A DNA stretch of 64,000 nt from CAWIJJ01 sp963836425 (GCA_963836425.1 CAWIJJ010000004.1:248001-312000); one strand, 5' to 3'. Shown: positions 9,623 through 18,883, numbered from the stretch's first letter. The notes: generated by a model not told the origin, from the sequence alone. Numbers and translations: made by a program.

Positions 9623-11182
9623 ATGACAGTTATGAATGTATCCAGGCGGCATTTCTTCTTTGGCACGCTTCTGGCGGGAGCGGTTCCGAGCGGGGGGTTC
9701 GGCAGCGTGCCCTCATTGCGCGCGGCGGGTTACAAGCCGTTCTACGAGAAACTGAACATCGCGGCGATCGGCTGCGGCGGACAGGGCGGAGCGGACCTGA
9801 ACGATGCGGCCCGGACGGAAAACATCGTAGCGCTGTGCGATGTGGACGAGAAGCGCGCCGCCGTGAACTTCCAAAAGTTCAGCAAGGCGGCCAAGTACAA
9901 AGACTTCCGGGTGATGCTGGATAAGCAGAAGGACATCGATGCCTGCACCATCGGGATTCCGGATTTCATGCATGCGACGGTGGCTTTGGCCTGCATGCAG
10001 CAGGGGAAGCACGTTTACGTCGAAAAACCGCTGACGCGGACGCCATGGGAAGCGCGCCTGCTGCTCAACGCCGCGGCCAAGTACAAAGTCGCGACGCAGA
10101 TGGGCAACCAGGGTTTCTCGCACGAGTGCACGCGGGTGGCGGCGGAGATTTTGTGGTCCGGGGATATCGGCGACGTGACGGAGGCGCATTTCTCCACCAG
10201 TCCGGGGACGCACCCGACGGCGCTTCAGCAACCGCCGCCGGAGGAGTCGGTTCCGGCCGGCCTCGATTGGGACCTGTGGCTCGGCGGCGCCGCCATGCGT
10301 CCGTTCAGCCCCTACTACATTCCATATAACTGGCGCGGTTTCTATGACTTCGGAACTGGACAGATCGGTAATTGGGCGACCCACACGGCTGGACCGGTGC
10401 AGTTTGCGTTGCAGTTGGGCGCGCCGACTTCGGTGGAGTGCGTGAGCCAGACGGGGCCGAGCAAGATCACTTATCCGACGCGCGCCATTATCCGGCTCGA
10501 CTTTCCGGCGCGCGGGGGCATGCCTCCGGTGAAGGTGTTCTATCACGATTCGACGCGGCCGGAAGATCCGGACGCCTACCACGTGCCGGGAATGGAGAAC
10601 GAGGTCATTCTTCCGCCGGCAGACAACCTGGCGGACAAGGGCCGTCCCACGGGCCGTTTTTTGAGGGCGATGATGGCGGGGCAGGGGGCTCCGCAGGCGC
10701 CTCGTCCGGCTGCGCCCGCGGGGGCCCGCGGCGGCGCGCCGGCGGCCCTGGTGGGCGCGGGCGGACCGGGTGTGCGGGTTTTCATCAGCGACCGCGGGGG
10801 TCCGGCGCGCAAGGGCGTTCTTTCCGGAAACGGCGCCGTTTTCGTGGGCAGCAAGGGGATCATGGCGACGCGCGAGCGCGGCGAGGGTGTGCATCTTCTG
10901 CCGGAATCGCGCTGGAAGGATTACACTTTGCCGCCGCAGATGCTGACGCGGTCACCGGGCCACATGCTGGACTGGATCCGGGCGTGCAAGGGCGGGGATG
11001 CGGGCTGCTCGGATTTCAGCGTGACGGCTCCGTATGCCGAATGGCTGGCCCTGGCGGCGATTGCTTTCCGGGTACCGGGCAAACTCGACTGGGACAGCAA
11101 GAATCTGCGCTTCACCAACAGCGCCGAGGCCAACAAGTACATCCAACCGGTTTTCCGGAAAGGATGGGAGCTGAAGCTATAA
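9623..11182 (+). CDS. Gfo/Idh/MocA-family oxidoreductase with Tat signal
   Basis: About 519 residues. The N-terminus MTVMNVSRRHFFFGTLLAGA has a twin-arginine motif (SRRHFFFG), so the protein is probably exported folded with its cofactor. The Rossmann segment is IAAIGCGGQGGADL, followed by the family motif EKP in HVYVEKPLTRTPWEA. The C-terminal part holds a Gly/Ala/Pro-rich insertion (around residues 350-390). These enzymes use NAD(P) to oxidise or reduce sugars and related compounds; the acidobacterial and planctomycete versions with Tat leaders are abundant but mostly untested. ATG 9623 follows GGCGGT; ATG 9632 is possible. Confidence 0.85.
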   Translation: MTVMNVSRRHFFFGTLLAGAVPSGGFGSVPSLRAAGYKPFYEKLNIAAIGCGGQGGADLNDAARTENIVALCDVDEKRAAVNFQKFSKAAKYKDFRVMLDKQKDIDACTIGIPDFMHATVALACMQQGKHVYVEKPLTRTPWEARLLLNAAAKYKVATQMGNQGFSHECTRVAAEILWSGDIGDVTEAHFSTSPGTHPTALQQPPPEESVPAGLDWDLWLGGAAMRPFSPYYIPYNWRGFYDFGTGQIGNWATHTAGPVQFALQLGAPTSVECVSQTGPSKITYPTRAIIRLDFPARGGMPPVKVFYHDSTRPEDPDAYHVPGMENEVILPPADNLADKGRPTGRFLRAMMAGQGAPQAPRPAAPAGARGGAPAALVGAGGPGVRVFISDRGGPARKGVLSGNGAVFVGSKGIMATRERGEGVHLLPESRWKDYTLPPQMLTRSPGHMLDWIRACKGGDAGCSDFSVTAPYAEWLALAAIAFRVPGKLDWDSKNLRFTNSAEANKYIQPVFRKGWELKL

Positions 11183-11200
11183 ATCGGTCTGCAACGCGAT

Positions 11201-11229
11201 TTGACATTGTTGTCATATCCCGGTAGGCT
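11201..11229 (+). promoter_or_regulatory. Promoter of the rplM-rpsI operon
   Basis: A perfect TTGACA at 11201-11206 is followed after 17 nt by TAGGCT at 11224-11229, good spacing for a housekeeping sigma factor. The rplM ATG is 36 nt downstream, with CTGGAGA as its ribosome-binding site. Confidence 0.65.
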
Positions 11230-11265
11230 AAATAGTTTGGAAACGACTAGCTGGAGACGTGTGTC

Positions 11266-11694
11266 ATGAGTACCGAGTTCCCCTCCAAGAACGGCATTGA
11301 ACGGAAGTGGCATGTTATCGACGCCCAGGACTGCGTCCTGGGAAAGCTGGCCAGCAAGGCGGCTATGCTGCTGATGGGAAAGACGAAACCGTCTTACACG
11401 CCGTTCCTGGATACCGGCGATCACGTGATCGTCATCAACGCCGCGAAAGTCCGGCTGACGGGCCGGAAAGAAGAGAGCAAGGTTTACCGGCATTTCACCG
11501 GGTATCCCGGCGGGCTGGTAGAAACGAGCATCAAGCGGGTGCGCCAGACGCGCCCGAACCGCATCGTGGAAGAAGCCATTCAGGGCATGCTTCCAAAGAC
11601 CAAGCTCGGCAAGCAGATGTACCGGAAATTAAAAGTCTACGCGGGTGACCGGCATCCGCACGCGGCGCAGAAGCCGTCCGCGTTAACAGTGTAA
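11266..11694 (+). CDS. rplM: 50S ribosomal protein L13
   Basis: 142 residues, the normal length for L13. Clear family blocks: WHVIDAQDCVLGKLAS, the segment GDHVIVINAAKVRLTG, KVYRHFTGYPGGL, and the end GDRHPHAAQKP. L13 is an early-assembling large-subunit protein. It is followed 23 nt later by rpsI, the classic L13-S9 pair. A promoter with TTGACA lies upstream and a ribosome-binding site (GGAGA) sits about 10 nt before the ATG. Confidence 0.98.
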   Translation: MSTEFPSKNGIERKWHVIDAQDCVLGKLASKAAMLLMGKTKPSYTPFLDTGDHVIVINAAKVRLTGRKEESKVYRHFTGYPGGLVETSIKRVRQTRPNRIVEEAIQGMLPKTKLGKQMYRKLKVYAGDRHPHAAQKPSALTV

Positions 11695-11717
11695 ACGCGA
11701 GGGAAGGTAAGATTCGA

Positions 11718-12116
11718 GTGGCAGCGACGATGGTTCAATATTTGGGTACGGGCCGCCGTAAAACTTCGGTGGCTCGCGTCTTTTTGCGTCCGGGAAAGGG
11801 CGAGATCAAGGTCAACAACCGCGCATTTGAAAACTACTTCTCAACCGAGAGTGCGCGCGCCGTGGTGCGGCAGCCGCTGGCTGCGACGGAAACCATGGAG
11901 AAGTTCGACCTGCTGATTCTCGCTAATGGCGGCGGAGTGGCCGGCCAGGCGGGAGCAGCCCGCCTCGGTATTTCCAGGGCTTTAGTGGAGTTCAATGCCG
12001 AACTGCGGTCGCGTTTGAAGAAGCTGGGCTTCCTCACCCGCGATCCCCGCGCCCATGAGCGGAAGAAATATGGGCAGAAGGGCGCCCGCAAGCGGTTCCA
12101 GTTCTCCAAACGTTAG
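11718..12116 (+). CDS. rpsI: 30S ribosomal protein S9
   Basis: 132 residues from a GTG start (ATG at 11730 is a possible alternative, giving MVQYLGTGRRK). Family features: YLGTGRRKTSVARVFLRPG at the N-terminus, the Gly-rich NGGGVAGQAGA loop, and the basic tail KKYGQKGARKRFQFSKR that reaches the decoding centre next to P-site tRNA. Second gene of the rplM-rpsI operon; a strong terminator follows within 10 nt of the stop. Confidence 0.98.
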   Translation: MAATMVQYLGTGRRKTSVARVFLRPGKGEIKVNNRAFENYFSTESARAVVRQPLAATETMEKFDLLILANGGGVAGQAGAARLGISRALVEFNAELRSRLKKLGFLTRDPRAHERKKYGQKGARKRFQFSKR

Positions 12117-12125
12117 GATCCCGAA

Positions 12126-12162
12126 GGGGCCAGGCTCGCTCGGCCCCGCTTTGTTCTTTTTG
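12126..12162 (+). terminator. Rho-independent terminator of rplM-rpsI
   Basis: GGGGCC at 12126-12131 pairs with GGCCCC at 12142-12147 over a 10-nt loop, followed by a T-rich tract ending TTCTTTTT. It lies just after the rpsI stop. Confidence 0.85.
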
Positions 12163-12283
12163 CCAACGAGCCTTCAGATCCGGTGACGGGCGCAAATCTC
12201 GCTTTGGGCCGCGCGCGTGATGGCCGGACGTTGTATGAAGGCTTCAACGAGGGGTTTCCCCTCAAAACCGACTAGGAGGTAGT

Positions 12284-13195
12284 TTGCCCGCAATATCCAT
12301 GAAGGAATTGCTCGAAGCCGGCGTTCACTTCGGGCACCAGACCAAGCGCTGGAATCCGAAGATGAAAGAATACATCTTCGGCGAACGCAACGGCATTTAC
12401 ATCATCGATCTACAGAAAACCCTCAAGATGTTCAAGGACGCCGCCCGGTTCGTGGGCGAGATGGCCGCGCAGGGCAAGAACGTGCTCTTCGTGGGCACCA
12501 AGCGACAGGCTCAGGAAGCGATTGCCGAAGAGGCCAACCGCTGCCAGATGTTCTACGTGAACCAGCGCTGGTTGGGCGGCCTGCTGACCAACATGGCCAC
12601 GGTCCAGAAGTCGATCAAGCGGCTGAAGGAACTGGAAGCGATGTCTTCGGCGGAAGCTGGATACGCCGGCCGTCCGAAGAAGGAAATCATCCGGCTGGAA
12701 CGGGAGCGCAAGCACCTGGACCAGAACCTGGCGGGCATCAAGGACATGCCGGGATTGCCCGATGTGCTGTTCGTGATCGATTCGAACAAGGAAGGCATCG
12801 CGGTCAAAGAGGCGCGGCGACTGGGCATTCCGGTTGTCGCCATCGTCGATACGAACTGCGATCCGGATGAAGTGGACTGGGTCATCCCGGGCAACGACGA
12901 CGCTCTCCGGGCCATCCGTCTTTTTGCCAGCAAGATCGCCGATGCGGTGGTTGAAGGCAGGGCGCTGGCGACCGAGCAGGACTTCACCGCCGATAAGATC
13001 ATCTCCGAGGAAGGCGCGGCCGAGGAGGGCATGCAGGACTACACCGAATACGTAGATCCCAAGTATGCCGAGAAGATCATGGCGGAAAGCCTGAGCATGG
13101 AAGGGGAGCCGGCCCCGGCTTCTCAGCGGAAGGGACCTGCCTCGGAAACGGCGGAACCGGCGCCGGAACCGGCCGTCACCGAAGGCGGACATTAA
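12284..13195 (+). CDS. rpsB: 30S ribosomal protein S2
   Basis: 303 residues. Begins MPAISMKELLEAGVHFGHQTKRWNPKM, the conserved S2 start, which requires the TTG at 12284 as initiation codon. AGGAGGT at 12274-12280 ends only 3 nt before it, an unusually short spacing; the next ATG (12299) would remove conserved residues. Other landmarks: FVGTKRQAQEA, the segment VNQRWLGGLLTN, and DTNCDPDEVDWVIPGNDDA. After about residue 260 there is a low-complexity Pro/Glu/Ala tail not present in short S2 proteins. A ~120-nt leader between the rpsI terminator and the start has no obvious structure. Starts the rpsB-tsf-pyrH block. Confidence 0.97.
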   Translation: MPAISMKELLEAGVHFGHQTKRWNPKMKEYIFGERNGIYIIDLQKTLKMFKDAARFVGEMAAQGKNVLFVGTKRQAQEAIAEEANRCQMFYVNQRWLGGLLTNMATVQKSIKRLKELEAMSSAEAGYAGRPKKEIIRLERERKHLDQNLAGIKDMPGLPDVLFVIDSNKEGIAVKEARRLGIPVVAIVDTNCDPDEVDWVIPGNDDALRAIRLFASKIADAVVEGRALATEQDFTADKIISEEGAAEEGMQDYTEYVDPKYAEKIMAESLSMEGEPAPASQRKGPASETAEPAPEPAVTEGGH

Positions 13196-13250
13196 AACTT
13201 CGGCGGCCGCCGACCCTGGCGGCCGCCACATGGAAACGAGTAAGAGAACT

Positions 13251-13892
13251 ATGGCGGAGATCACCGCGGCATTAGTAAAAGACCTGCGCGAACGCACCGG
13301 CGCAGGCATGATGGAGTGCAAGAAGGCCCTGACGGAGGCCAATGGCGATATCGGCGACGCCGAGGTCGTTCTGCGCAAGCGAGGCATTGCGGCCGCGGGC
13401 AAGAAAGCTTCGCGCGCAACCCGGCAGGGGTTGATCGGCAGCTACATACACGCCGGCGGACAGTTGGGCGTGATGGTGGAAGTCAACTGCGAATCCGATT
13501 TTGTCGCCCGCACGGCCGACTTTCAGGAGATGGTGCACGATGTGGCGATGCACATCGCGGCTGCCGACCCCCGCTATCTGAAGCGGGAAGACGTGCCGGC
13601 CGAAGTGTTGGAGAAGGAAAAGGAAATCGCCCGGGCGCGCGCGCTCCACGAAGGCAAGCCCGAAAAAGTGCTTGACCGCATCATTGAAGGGCGCATCGTG
13701 AAGTTCTACGAAGAGGTCTGCCTGCTGGAGCAACCCTTCGTGAAGGAAGCCACGCTGACCATCGAGCAACTGGTGAAGACCAGGATTGCGAAGCTGGGGG
13801 AGAACATCTCGATCGCGCGTTTCGTCCGCTTCAAGGTGGGAGACGTGGCCGCGGTTGAAGCAGACGCGGATGCCGAATCCGCCGCGCAGTAA
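13251..13892 (+). CDS. tsf: Translation elongation factor Ts
   Basis: 213 residues from ATG 13251 (an upstream in-frame ATG at 13230 is less likely). N-terminal UBA-like part: LVKDLRERTGAGMMECKKAL, then the EF-Tu contact segment VEVNCESDFVARTADF. This is the short form, with one core subdomain, as in many thermophiles and other phyla. EF-Ts recycles EF-Tu-GDP. It lies between rpsB and pyrH, the usual bacterial order, and its stop codon directly abuts the pyrH ATG. Confidence 0.97.
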   Translation: MAEITAALVKDLRERTGAGMMECKKALTEANGDIGDAEVVLRKRGIAAAGKKASRATRQGLIGSYIHAGGQLGVMVEVNCESDFVARTADFQEMVHDVAMHIAAADPRYLKREDVPAEVLEKEKEIARARALHEGKPEKVLDRIIEGRIVKFYEEVCLLEQPFVKEATLTIEQLVKTRIAKLGENISIARFVRFKVGDVAAVEADADAESAAQ

Positions 13893-14597
13893 ATGGCCTA
13901 CCGGCGCATCCTGCTCAAGCTGAGCGGTGAAGCTCTGGCGGGCGGCGCCAGTTTCGGCATCAGCCCCGAGCGGGTGTGCAGTCTTTCGGCGCAGGTGGCG
14001 GAAGTCGCCGCCGCCGGAATCCAGATTGGGGTTGTGGTGGGCGGCGGCAATATTTTCCGCGGGGTTGCGGCCGCTGCCCAGAACATGGACCGGGTCACGG
14101 CCGACCACATGGGGATGCTGGCCACGGTGATCAACTCCCTGGCGGTATCCGACGCGCTCGAGCAGATGGGCATCCCGACGCGCGTGATGAGCGCCATCGA
14201 GATGCACCAGGTGGCGGAGCCTTACATCCGCCGCCGCGCCATCCGGCACCTGGAGAAGGGCCGCATCGTCATCCTCGCGGCCGGCACCTCGAATCCGTAT
14301 TTTTCGACCGACACGGCCGCCACCCTGCGGGCGCTTGAAATCAAGGCAGACATCATTGCCAAGGGGACGCGCGTGGACGGCGTTTACAACAAAGACCCGC
14401 TGAAGTTTCCCGATGCCGTCCGTTACGACGAGATCACCTACCTGGATGTGCTCAAGGAAGGCCTGGGAGTAATGGATGCCACGTCGATTGCCATGTGCCG
14501 GGACAATCACCTTCCGATAATCGTGTTCAATCTGACGGTGCCCGGAAACATCCTGCGCATGTCCAAAGGCGAGCCGGTCGGGACAATGATACGGTAG
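13893..14597 (+). CDS. pyrH: UMP kinase
   Basis: 234 residues of the amino-acid-kinase fold. Motifs: ILLKLSGEALAGG at the phosphate loop, VVVGGGNIFRG, DHMGMLATVINSLA, and the nucleotide-site region KADIIAKGTRVDGVYNKDP. Phosphorylates UMP to UDP for pyrimidine supply. The ATG follows the tsf stop with no gap, so translation is probably coupled. In most bacteria frr comes next; here galE follows instead. Confidence 0.97.
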   Translation: MAYRRILLKLSGEALAGGASFGISPERVCSLSAQVAEVAAAGIQIGVVVGGGNIFRGVAAAAQNMDRVTADHMGMLATVINSLAVSDALEQMGIPTRVMSAIEMHQVAEPYIRRRAIRHLEKGRIVILAAGTSNPYFSTDTAATLRALEIKADIIAKGTRVDGVYNKDPLKFPDAVRYDEITYLDVLKEGLGVMDATSIAMCRDNHLPIIVFNLTVPGNILRMSKGEPVGTMIR

Positions 14598-14610
14598 GGG
14601 AGCGGACCGT

Positions 14611-15591
14611 ATGAACCCTCGCAGGATCCTCGTCACCGGAGGGGCCGGATATATCGGCTCCCACACCGTGCGTTTGCTGCTCGAGCAGGGGCATGATGTC
14701 GCCGTCGTCGACGATCTCTCGAAGGGGTACAAGCATAACGTCCCCGGCAACCGGCTTTATAAGCTCAATCTCACCGAGACGAATGCCCTGGCCGAGGTTC
14801 TGAAACAGACGCGGTCGGAAGCGGTGATCCATTTTGCCGCGTTCATCGCGGTGGGCGAATCCATGCGGGAGCCCGGGCGCTATTTCGAAAACAACGTGGG
14901 AGGTTCGCTGTCGCTGCTCAATGCGATGGTGCGGACCGGGGTCCGCCACCTGGTGTTTTCCTCGACGGCCGCGGTCTACGGCAATCCGGCTTCGTCGCCG
15001 ATTTTCGAGACGTTTCCGATCCAGCCGGTGAATCCGTACGGCGAATCGAAAGTCATGGTGGAGACCCTGCTGCGCTGGTTCGACGAAATTCATCGCGTGA
15101 CCAGCGTGACGCTGCGCTATTTCAACGCGTCGGGCGCCGATCCCGAGGGCCGGCTGGGCGAAGAGCACGAACCGGAAACACACCTCATCCCGCTGATCCT
15201 GCGCGCCATCGAAACCGGCCAGCCGATCACGGTTTTCGGCGACGACTACGACACGCCGGACGGCACCTGCATTCGCGACTACGTCCACGTCAACGACCTG
15301 GCGCAGGCGCACATACTGGCGCTCGAATACCTTCTGGAAGGCGGCGCTTCGGACCGTTTCAACGTCGGCACGGGCACGGGTCACACGGTGCTGGAAGTGA
15401 TCCGCGCGGTGGAGGAAGCGACGGGCAAGAAGGTGCCTTACGTGGTGGGTCCCCGGCGCGAGGGCGATGCCGCGGCGCTGGTGGCCGCATCGGGAAAACT
15501 CAAGGAGAAACTCGGGTGGCAGCCGCGCTACGCCGACCTTCGGAGTATCGTGCAGCACGCCGCAAATTTCCGGTCGAGCAGGGTCGGATAG
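14611..15591 (+). CDS. galE: UDP-glucose 4-epimerase
   Basis: 326 residues, an extended short-chain dehydrogenase. The NAD-binding motif GGAGYIGSH is at residues 10-18, the catalytic Tyr-Lys pair in YGESK at 143-147, and the partner serine in FSSTAAVYG. RDYVHVNDLAQAH and RFNVGTGTGHTVLE are typical of GalE. Interconverts UDP-glucose and UDP-galactose (possibly the GlcNAc forms) for surface polysaccharides. Starts 13 nt after pyrH. Convergent with bshA, separated by 17 nt. Confidence 0.92.
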   Translation: MNPRRILVTGGAGYIGSHTVRLLLEQGHDVAVVDDLSKGYKHNVPGNRLYKLNLTETNALAEVLKQTRSEAVIHFAAFIAVGESMREPGRYFENNVGGSLSLLNAMVRTGVRHLVFSSTAAVYGNPASSPIFETFPIQPVNPYGESKVMVETLLRWFDEIHRVTSVTLRYFNASGADPEGRLGEEHEPETHLIPLILRAIETGQPITVFGDDYDTPDGTCIRDYVHVNDLAQAHILALEYLLEGGASDRFNVGTGTGHTVLEVIRAVEEATGKKVPYVVGPRREGDAAALVAASGKLKEKLGWQPRYADLRSIVQHAANFRSSRVG

Positions 15592-15608
15592 ACTCAGGCG
15601 CCGAGCGC

Positions 15609-16730
15609 TTACCCGATTACTTCTTCGTAATACTTCTCATACAGCGCGATGATTTTCTCCGCGCAAAACCGCTCCGCGGCGTTCCAGCGGCCGGTCTTGG
15701 CCATGCGGTACTGCAAGGTGTCGTCGGTCAGCAGGGCGGTGACGCGCCGCGCCTGCGCGGCCACATCACCGGGAGGCTCCAGGAATCCGTCTTCCCCGTC
15801 CGTGATCAGTTCGGAAACGCCGCCCGCGTTGGTGGCCACCGGAACCACGCCGCAGGCCATGGCTTCGAGCGCCACCAGGCCGAAGCCCTCGAGTTCGCTC
15901 GGCATGAGCAGCGCGTGGGCCAGGGGAATGATGCGCTCCACGTGATTCTGCTTGCCGAGAAAGGAAACGTGGCGGTCCACTTTGAGTTCGCGGGCCAGGT
16001 GCTCGGCCGGTCCGCGTTCCGGACCATCCCCGACCATCAGCAGGTGCGCGGCCACGTTTTTCCGCACCTCCGCCAGAATTCGGATGCAGTCGAGCGGACG
16101 CTTCACCGGGCGGAAGTTGGAAAGGTGAATCAGGATCTTCTCACCGGCGGGCGCGTAGATCCGGGCGTCCTTTTTTTCGTTATCGGGATGGTAGCGGTCG
16201 CAGTTCACAAAATTGTAAATGACGCGGATCTGGTTGGGCACCTCGAACACCTCGAGGGTGCGGTTGCGCAGGTACTCGCTGATGCAGGTGATTCCGTCGG
16301 ACTTCTCCATGCTGAATTTGGTGATTGGGAAGTAAGAGCGGTCCTGGCCTACCAGGGTGATGTCGGTTCCATGCAGCGTCGTGATGAAAGGCAGGCGCCG
16401 GCGCGGCGCCATCATCTGCTTGGCGAGGAGCGCGGAGATGGAATGGGGAATGGCGTAATGGACATGCAGCAGGTCCAAATCGTAGGCCTCCGCGGCCTCG
16501 GCCATTCGCGATGCCAGCGCCAGGCAATACGGCGGGTATTGAAACAGCGGGTAGTTGGAGACCTCGACTTCGTGGTAATGGATGCGCGGGGTCTCCGGAT
16601 CCAGGCGGATCGGGTTGGCGTAAGTGATGAAGTGGACCTCGTGCCCGCGGGTGGCCAGCTCCAGGCCGAGTTCCGTCGCCACGATGCCGCTGCCGCCGTA
16701 TGTCGGATAACAGGTGATGCCGATGTTCAC
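15609..16730 (-). CDS. bshA: N-acetyl-alpha-D-glucosaminyl L-malate synthase (bacillithiol pathway)
   Basis: 373 residues, GT4 glycosyltransferase. The start MNIGITCYPTYGGSGIVATE and the segment HEVHFITYANPIRL are diagnostic of BshA, which joins GlcNAc from UDP-GlcNAc to L-malate, the first step of bacillithiol synthesis. The donor-site E-x7-E motif is seen in EGFGLVALEAMACG. The other pathway genes (bshB, bshC) are not in the window. It is the last gene of a minus-strand series and starts 12 nt after the preceding lipoprotein gene ends, so it is probably co-transcribed. Confidence 0.93.
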   Translation of the reverse strand: MNIGITCYPTYGGSGIVATELGLELATRGHEVHFITYANPIRLDPETPRIHYHEVEVSNYPLFQYPPYCLALASRMAEAAEAYDLDLLHVHYAIPHSISALLAKQMMAPRRRLPFITTLHGTDITLVGQDRSYFPITKFSMEKSDGITCISEYLRNRTLEVFEVPNQIRVIYNFVNCDRYHPDNEKKDARIYAPAGEKILIHLSNFRPVKRPLDCIRILAEVRKNVAAHLLMVGDGPERGPAEHLARELKVDRHVSFLGKQNHVERIIPLAHALLMPSELEGFGLVALEAMACGVVPVATNAGGVSELITDGEDGFLEPPGDVAAQARRVTALLTDDTLQYRMAKTGRWNAAERFCAEKIIALYEKYYEEVIG

Positions 16731-16742
16731 CTGACCAAGGTA

Positions 16743-17735
16743 TCACCGGGCATTCTGAACCGGTGTAAGCAAACCGTAACCGATTTGGCCGTTGAGGTTC
16801 TCGTCGGGTCGAGCGATGCTGCCGCCGCCGAACCACACCGCCACGCGGCCATCGGGGAGCGGTTCGACGGCAGGGTCGCAGAGCACCCGCGCGTTCCACG
16901 GCTGCTCGCCGCTGAAGACGGCCGGAAGCTTGTGCCAGCGCACGCCGTCGGTTGAACGGGCGAGGCCGAGCCTTCTCGATTCCGCCAGGTCGCGGCCGGT
17001 GTAGAGCATCCAGTAGAACCCACGCGCGCTCCAGACCGCCGGTTCGCCGAGTCCGTTCTCGTCGAAGGAGCCGGGCTCACCCAGCTCCAATACCGGGTTG
17101 CCGCGCAGCTTTTCCCACCGCAGGCCGTCTTCCGAGCGGGCCACTCCGATCCGCTGGCGCATGCCGCGGTCCTGCCCGAGATAGAAAAGGAAGAACGTGT
17201 TTCCGGCGCGCATGACGTAAGGGTCGGCGACTCCCGTTTCGTCCCAACTCGCGTAGGGTCCCGGTTCGAGCACCGGCTGCCGTTGTTTGGACCACGAGCG
17301 CAGATCGCCGGAGCGGGCCAGGCCGATGCGCGGCCGCTCTCTCGGTCCCGCCACATACCAGTAGAATATCTGCCCCCCGGCGCGCAGTGCCGACCCGTTG
17401 GCGGCGATGTAGCTGCCCTCCCAGGTTGTGCTGTCTGGTTCGAGGACCATACCTCGTTTTTCCCAGCGGTTCCCACCGGCGGCGACGGCCACTCCGGTGC
17501 GCCACGTCCGGCCATCGAAACCGGAATAGAGATTGGCGCGGCCGGGCACGACCGAGGGGTTCAGGACGTCGCGGGAGTCCCAGCCGTCGCCGGGGACGAG
17601 AACCGGTTGGGGATCCTGCTGAAAGCGATAGGCCGCAAGGGGGTCGCCGCCGGGCAGAGGCGGCAGCGTGAAATCGCCGTACCGGCCGCAGCCCGCCGAC
17701 AGCAACACGATCAGGGCAGGCAGCAGGCGGTTCAT
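16743..17735 (-). CDS. Lipoprotein with glycosidase-like five-bladed beta-propeller
   Basis: 330 residues. The leader MNRLLPALIVLLSAGC ends in a lipobox (LSAGC), so the mature protein should be lipid-anchored. The body repeats blade motifs of the GH32/43/130 type: RIGLARSGDLRSW, RIGVARSEDGLRW, RLGLARSTDGVRW, with DPYV and DPAV strands. Such propellers bind or cut sugars. The exact GH family and the catalytic acids could not be fixed by eye. The ATG overlaps the stop of the histidine kinase gene (ATGA), suggesting coupling. Confidence 0.65.
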   Translation of the reverse strand: MNRLLPALIVLLSAGCGRYGDFTLPPLPGGDPLAAYRFQQDPQPVLVPGDGWDSRDVLNPSVVPGRANLYSGFDGRTWRTGVAVAAGGNRWEKRGMVLEPDSTTWEGSYIAANGSALRAGGQIFYWYVAGPRERPRIGLARSGDLRSWSKQRQPVLEPGPYASWDETGVADPYVMRAGNTFFLFYLGQDRGMRQRIGVARSEDGLRWEKLRGNPVLELGEPGSFDENGLGEPAVWSARGFYWMLYTGRDLAESRRLGLARSTDGVRWHKLPAVFSGEQPWNARVLCDPAVEPLPDGRVAVWFGGGSIARPDENLNGQIGYGLLTPVQNAR

Positions 17736-18880
17736 TGCAGCGGAATTCGGAACTTCAAGCCGGCTCCGCGGCCGGGGCGCGACTCGAGCTGCAGTTCGGC
17801 ATTGAGGGAACGGGCCCGGCGCTTGAGGCTCGCCGGTCCCAGCCGAAGCAACTCCAGCTCCTCGAGCGAATAGGTGCCCGCGAAGGAGAAGCCGTGGCCG
17901 TTGTCGTCCACCGAGATTTCGAGGCCGCGGTCGGTCCTCTCCATGGCGACAGCGACGCGGGTTGCGCCGGCGTGTTTACGGACGTTGTGCAGGCTCTCGC
18001 GCAGCATTTGCAGCACTTCGAGGGACATCTCCTGGGGGAGGCCGACGGGCGAGTTTGTGCCCAGGAACGTCACCGGAATGCCGCTCTCTTTTTGAAAACT
18101 CTCGACGGCGCGCCGGACGGTGGCCACCAGGTTGGCGCCATCCACGTCCACCGGCCGCATGCTGTGCAGGAACGCGCGCAGGTCGCGAACCTGCGTCTGC
18201 GCCAGCGTCTGCAACTGCCGCAGGTCTTCCATCCCAGCCTCCGAATCGCGATCGAAAAGCTTGCGGAGAATTTCCAGCCGCATTTGCAGGCTGATAAAGC
18301 TCTGTAGCGGCCCGTCATGAAAATCGGAGGCGATGCGCTGCCGTTCCGACTCGCCGGCTTTGGCGGCGGTTTTTTCGGTCTCGATGAGCTTTTCGTTGAG
18401 AATCTCGATCTGGCGCTTCTGCCGCTGCCGGCTCAGTCCGAAGCCGCACGCCAGCGCGCCGGACACCAGAATTGTCGGCTGCAGGCGACGGATGGGCCCG
18501 AAGGGAAGCAGCAGGCAAAACGCCGCGCACACACCCGTGACCACAACCAGTTCCACGGACGTGAAAAACAGGAGCGCTTCGGTGACGAGACCCAGGAACA
18601 GGAGCGCAATCACCCATAACAGCCGGTCCGCGGCGAGGGCGGCGATGGCCAGAAAGAAAATCGTATCGGCCAGCATCACCACCAGGCCGGGCATGCCGCT
18701 CGGGCCCTTCATCCGCAGCGCCACCACCAGAGCGTAGGCCAGGAAGCAGCCAATCAGCGTCTGGAAAAGCAGTCCCGAGGGGGCCGGGTAGAAATAACTA
18801 AGCAGGAGCGCGCACGCCGCCAGCAAGACGCGCGCCCAGGCGAGATAGGGAAACCAAGCAGCGTTTGGAAGAAACGGCAC
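17732..18880 (-). CDS. Membrane sensor histidine kinase (NarL/DesK-type, HisKA_3)
   Basis: 382 residues. Five or more hydrophobic segments occupy residues ~14-150, then a short coiled linker and the dimerisation/phosphoacceptor motif RQRIASDFHDGPLQSF with His188. A HATPase_c domain follows (SVDDNGHGFSFAG). This type normally phosphorylates a LuxR/NarL-family regulator, but none is encoded nearby, so the partner must lie elsewhere. No separate input domain is seen; sensing may involve the membrane helices. Starts 3 nt after the stop of the methyltransferase gene. Confidence 0.88.
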   Translation of the reverse strand: MPFLPNAAWFPYLAWARVLLAACALLLSYFYPAPSGLLFQTLIGCFLAYALVVALRMKGPSGMPGLVVMLADTIFFLAIAALAADRLLWVIALLFLGLVTEALLFFTSVELVVVTGVCAAFCLLLPFGPIRRLQPTILVSGALACGFGLSRQRQKRQIEILNEKLIETEKTAAKAGESERQRIASDFHDGPLQSFISLQMRLEILRKLFDRDSEAGMEDLRQLQTLAQTQVRDLRAFLHSMRPVDVDGANLVATVRRAVESFQKESGIPVTFLGTNSPVGLPQEMSLEVLQMLRESLHNVRKHAGATRVAVAMERTDRGLEISVDDNGHGFSFAGTYSLEELELLRLGPASLKRRARSLNAELQLESRPGRGAGLKFRIPLQ

Positions 18881-18883
18881 GGA

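Noticed and set aside
14598..14610. Expected frr gene after pyrH
   Set aside because: The next gene is clearly galE; frr is not in the window.
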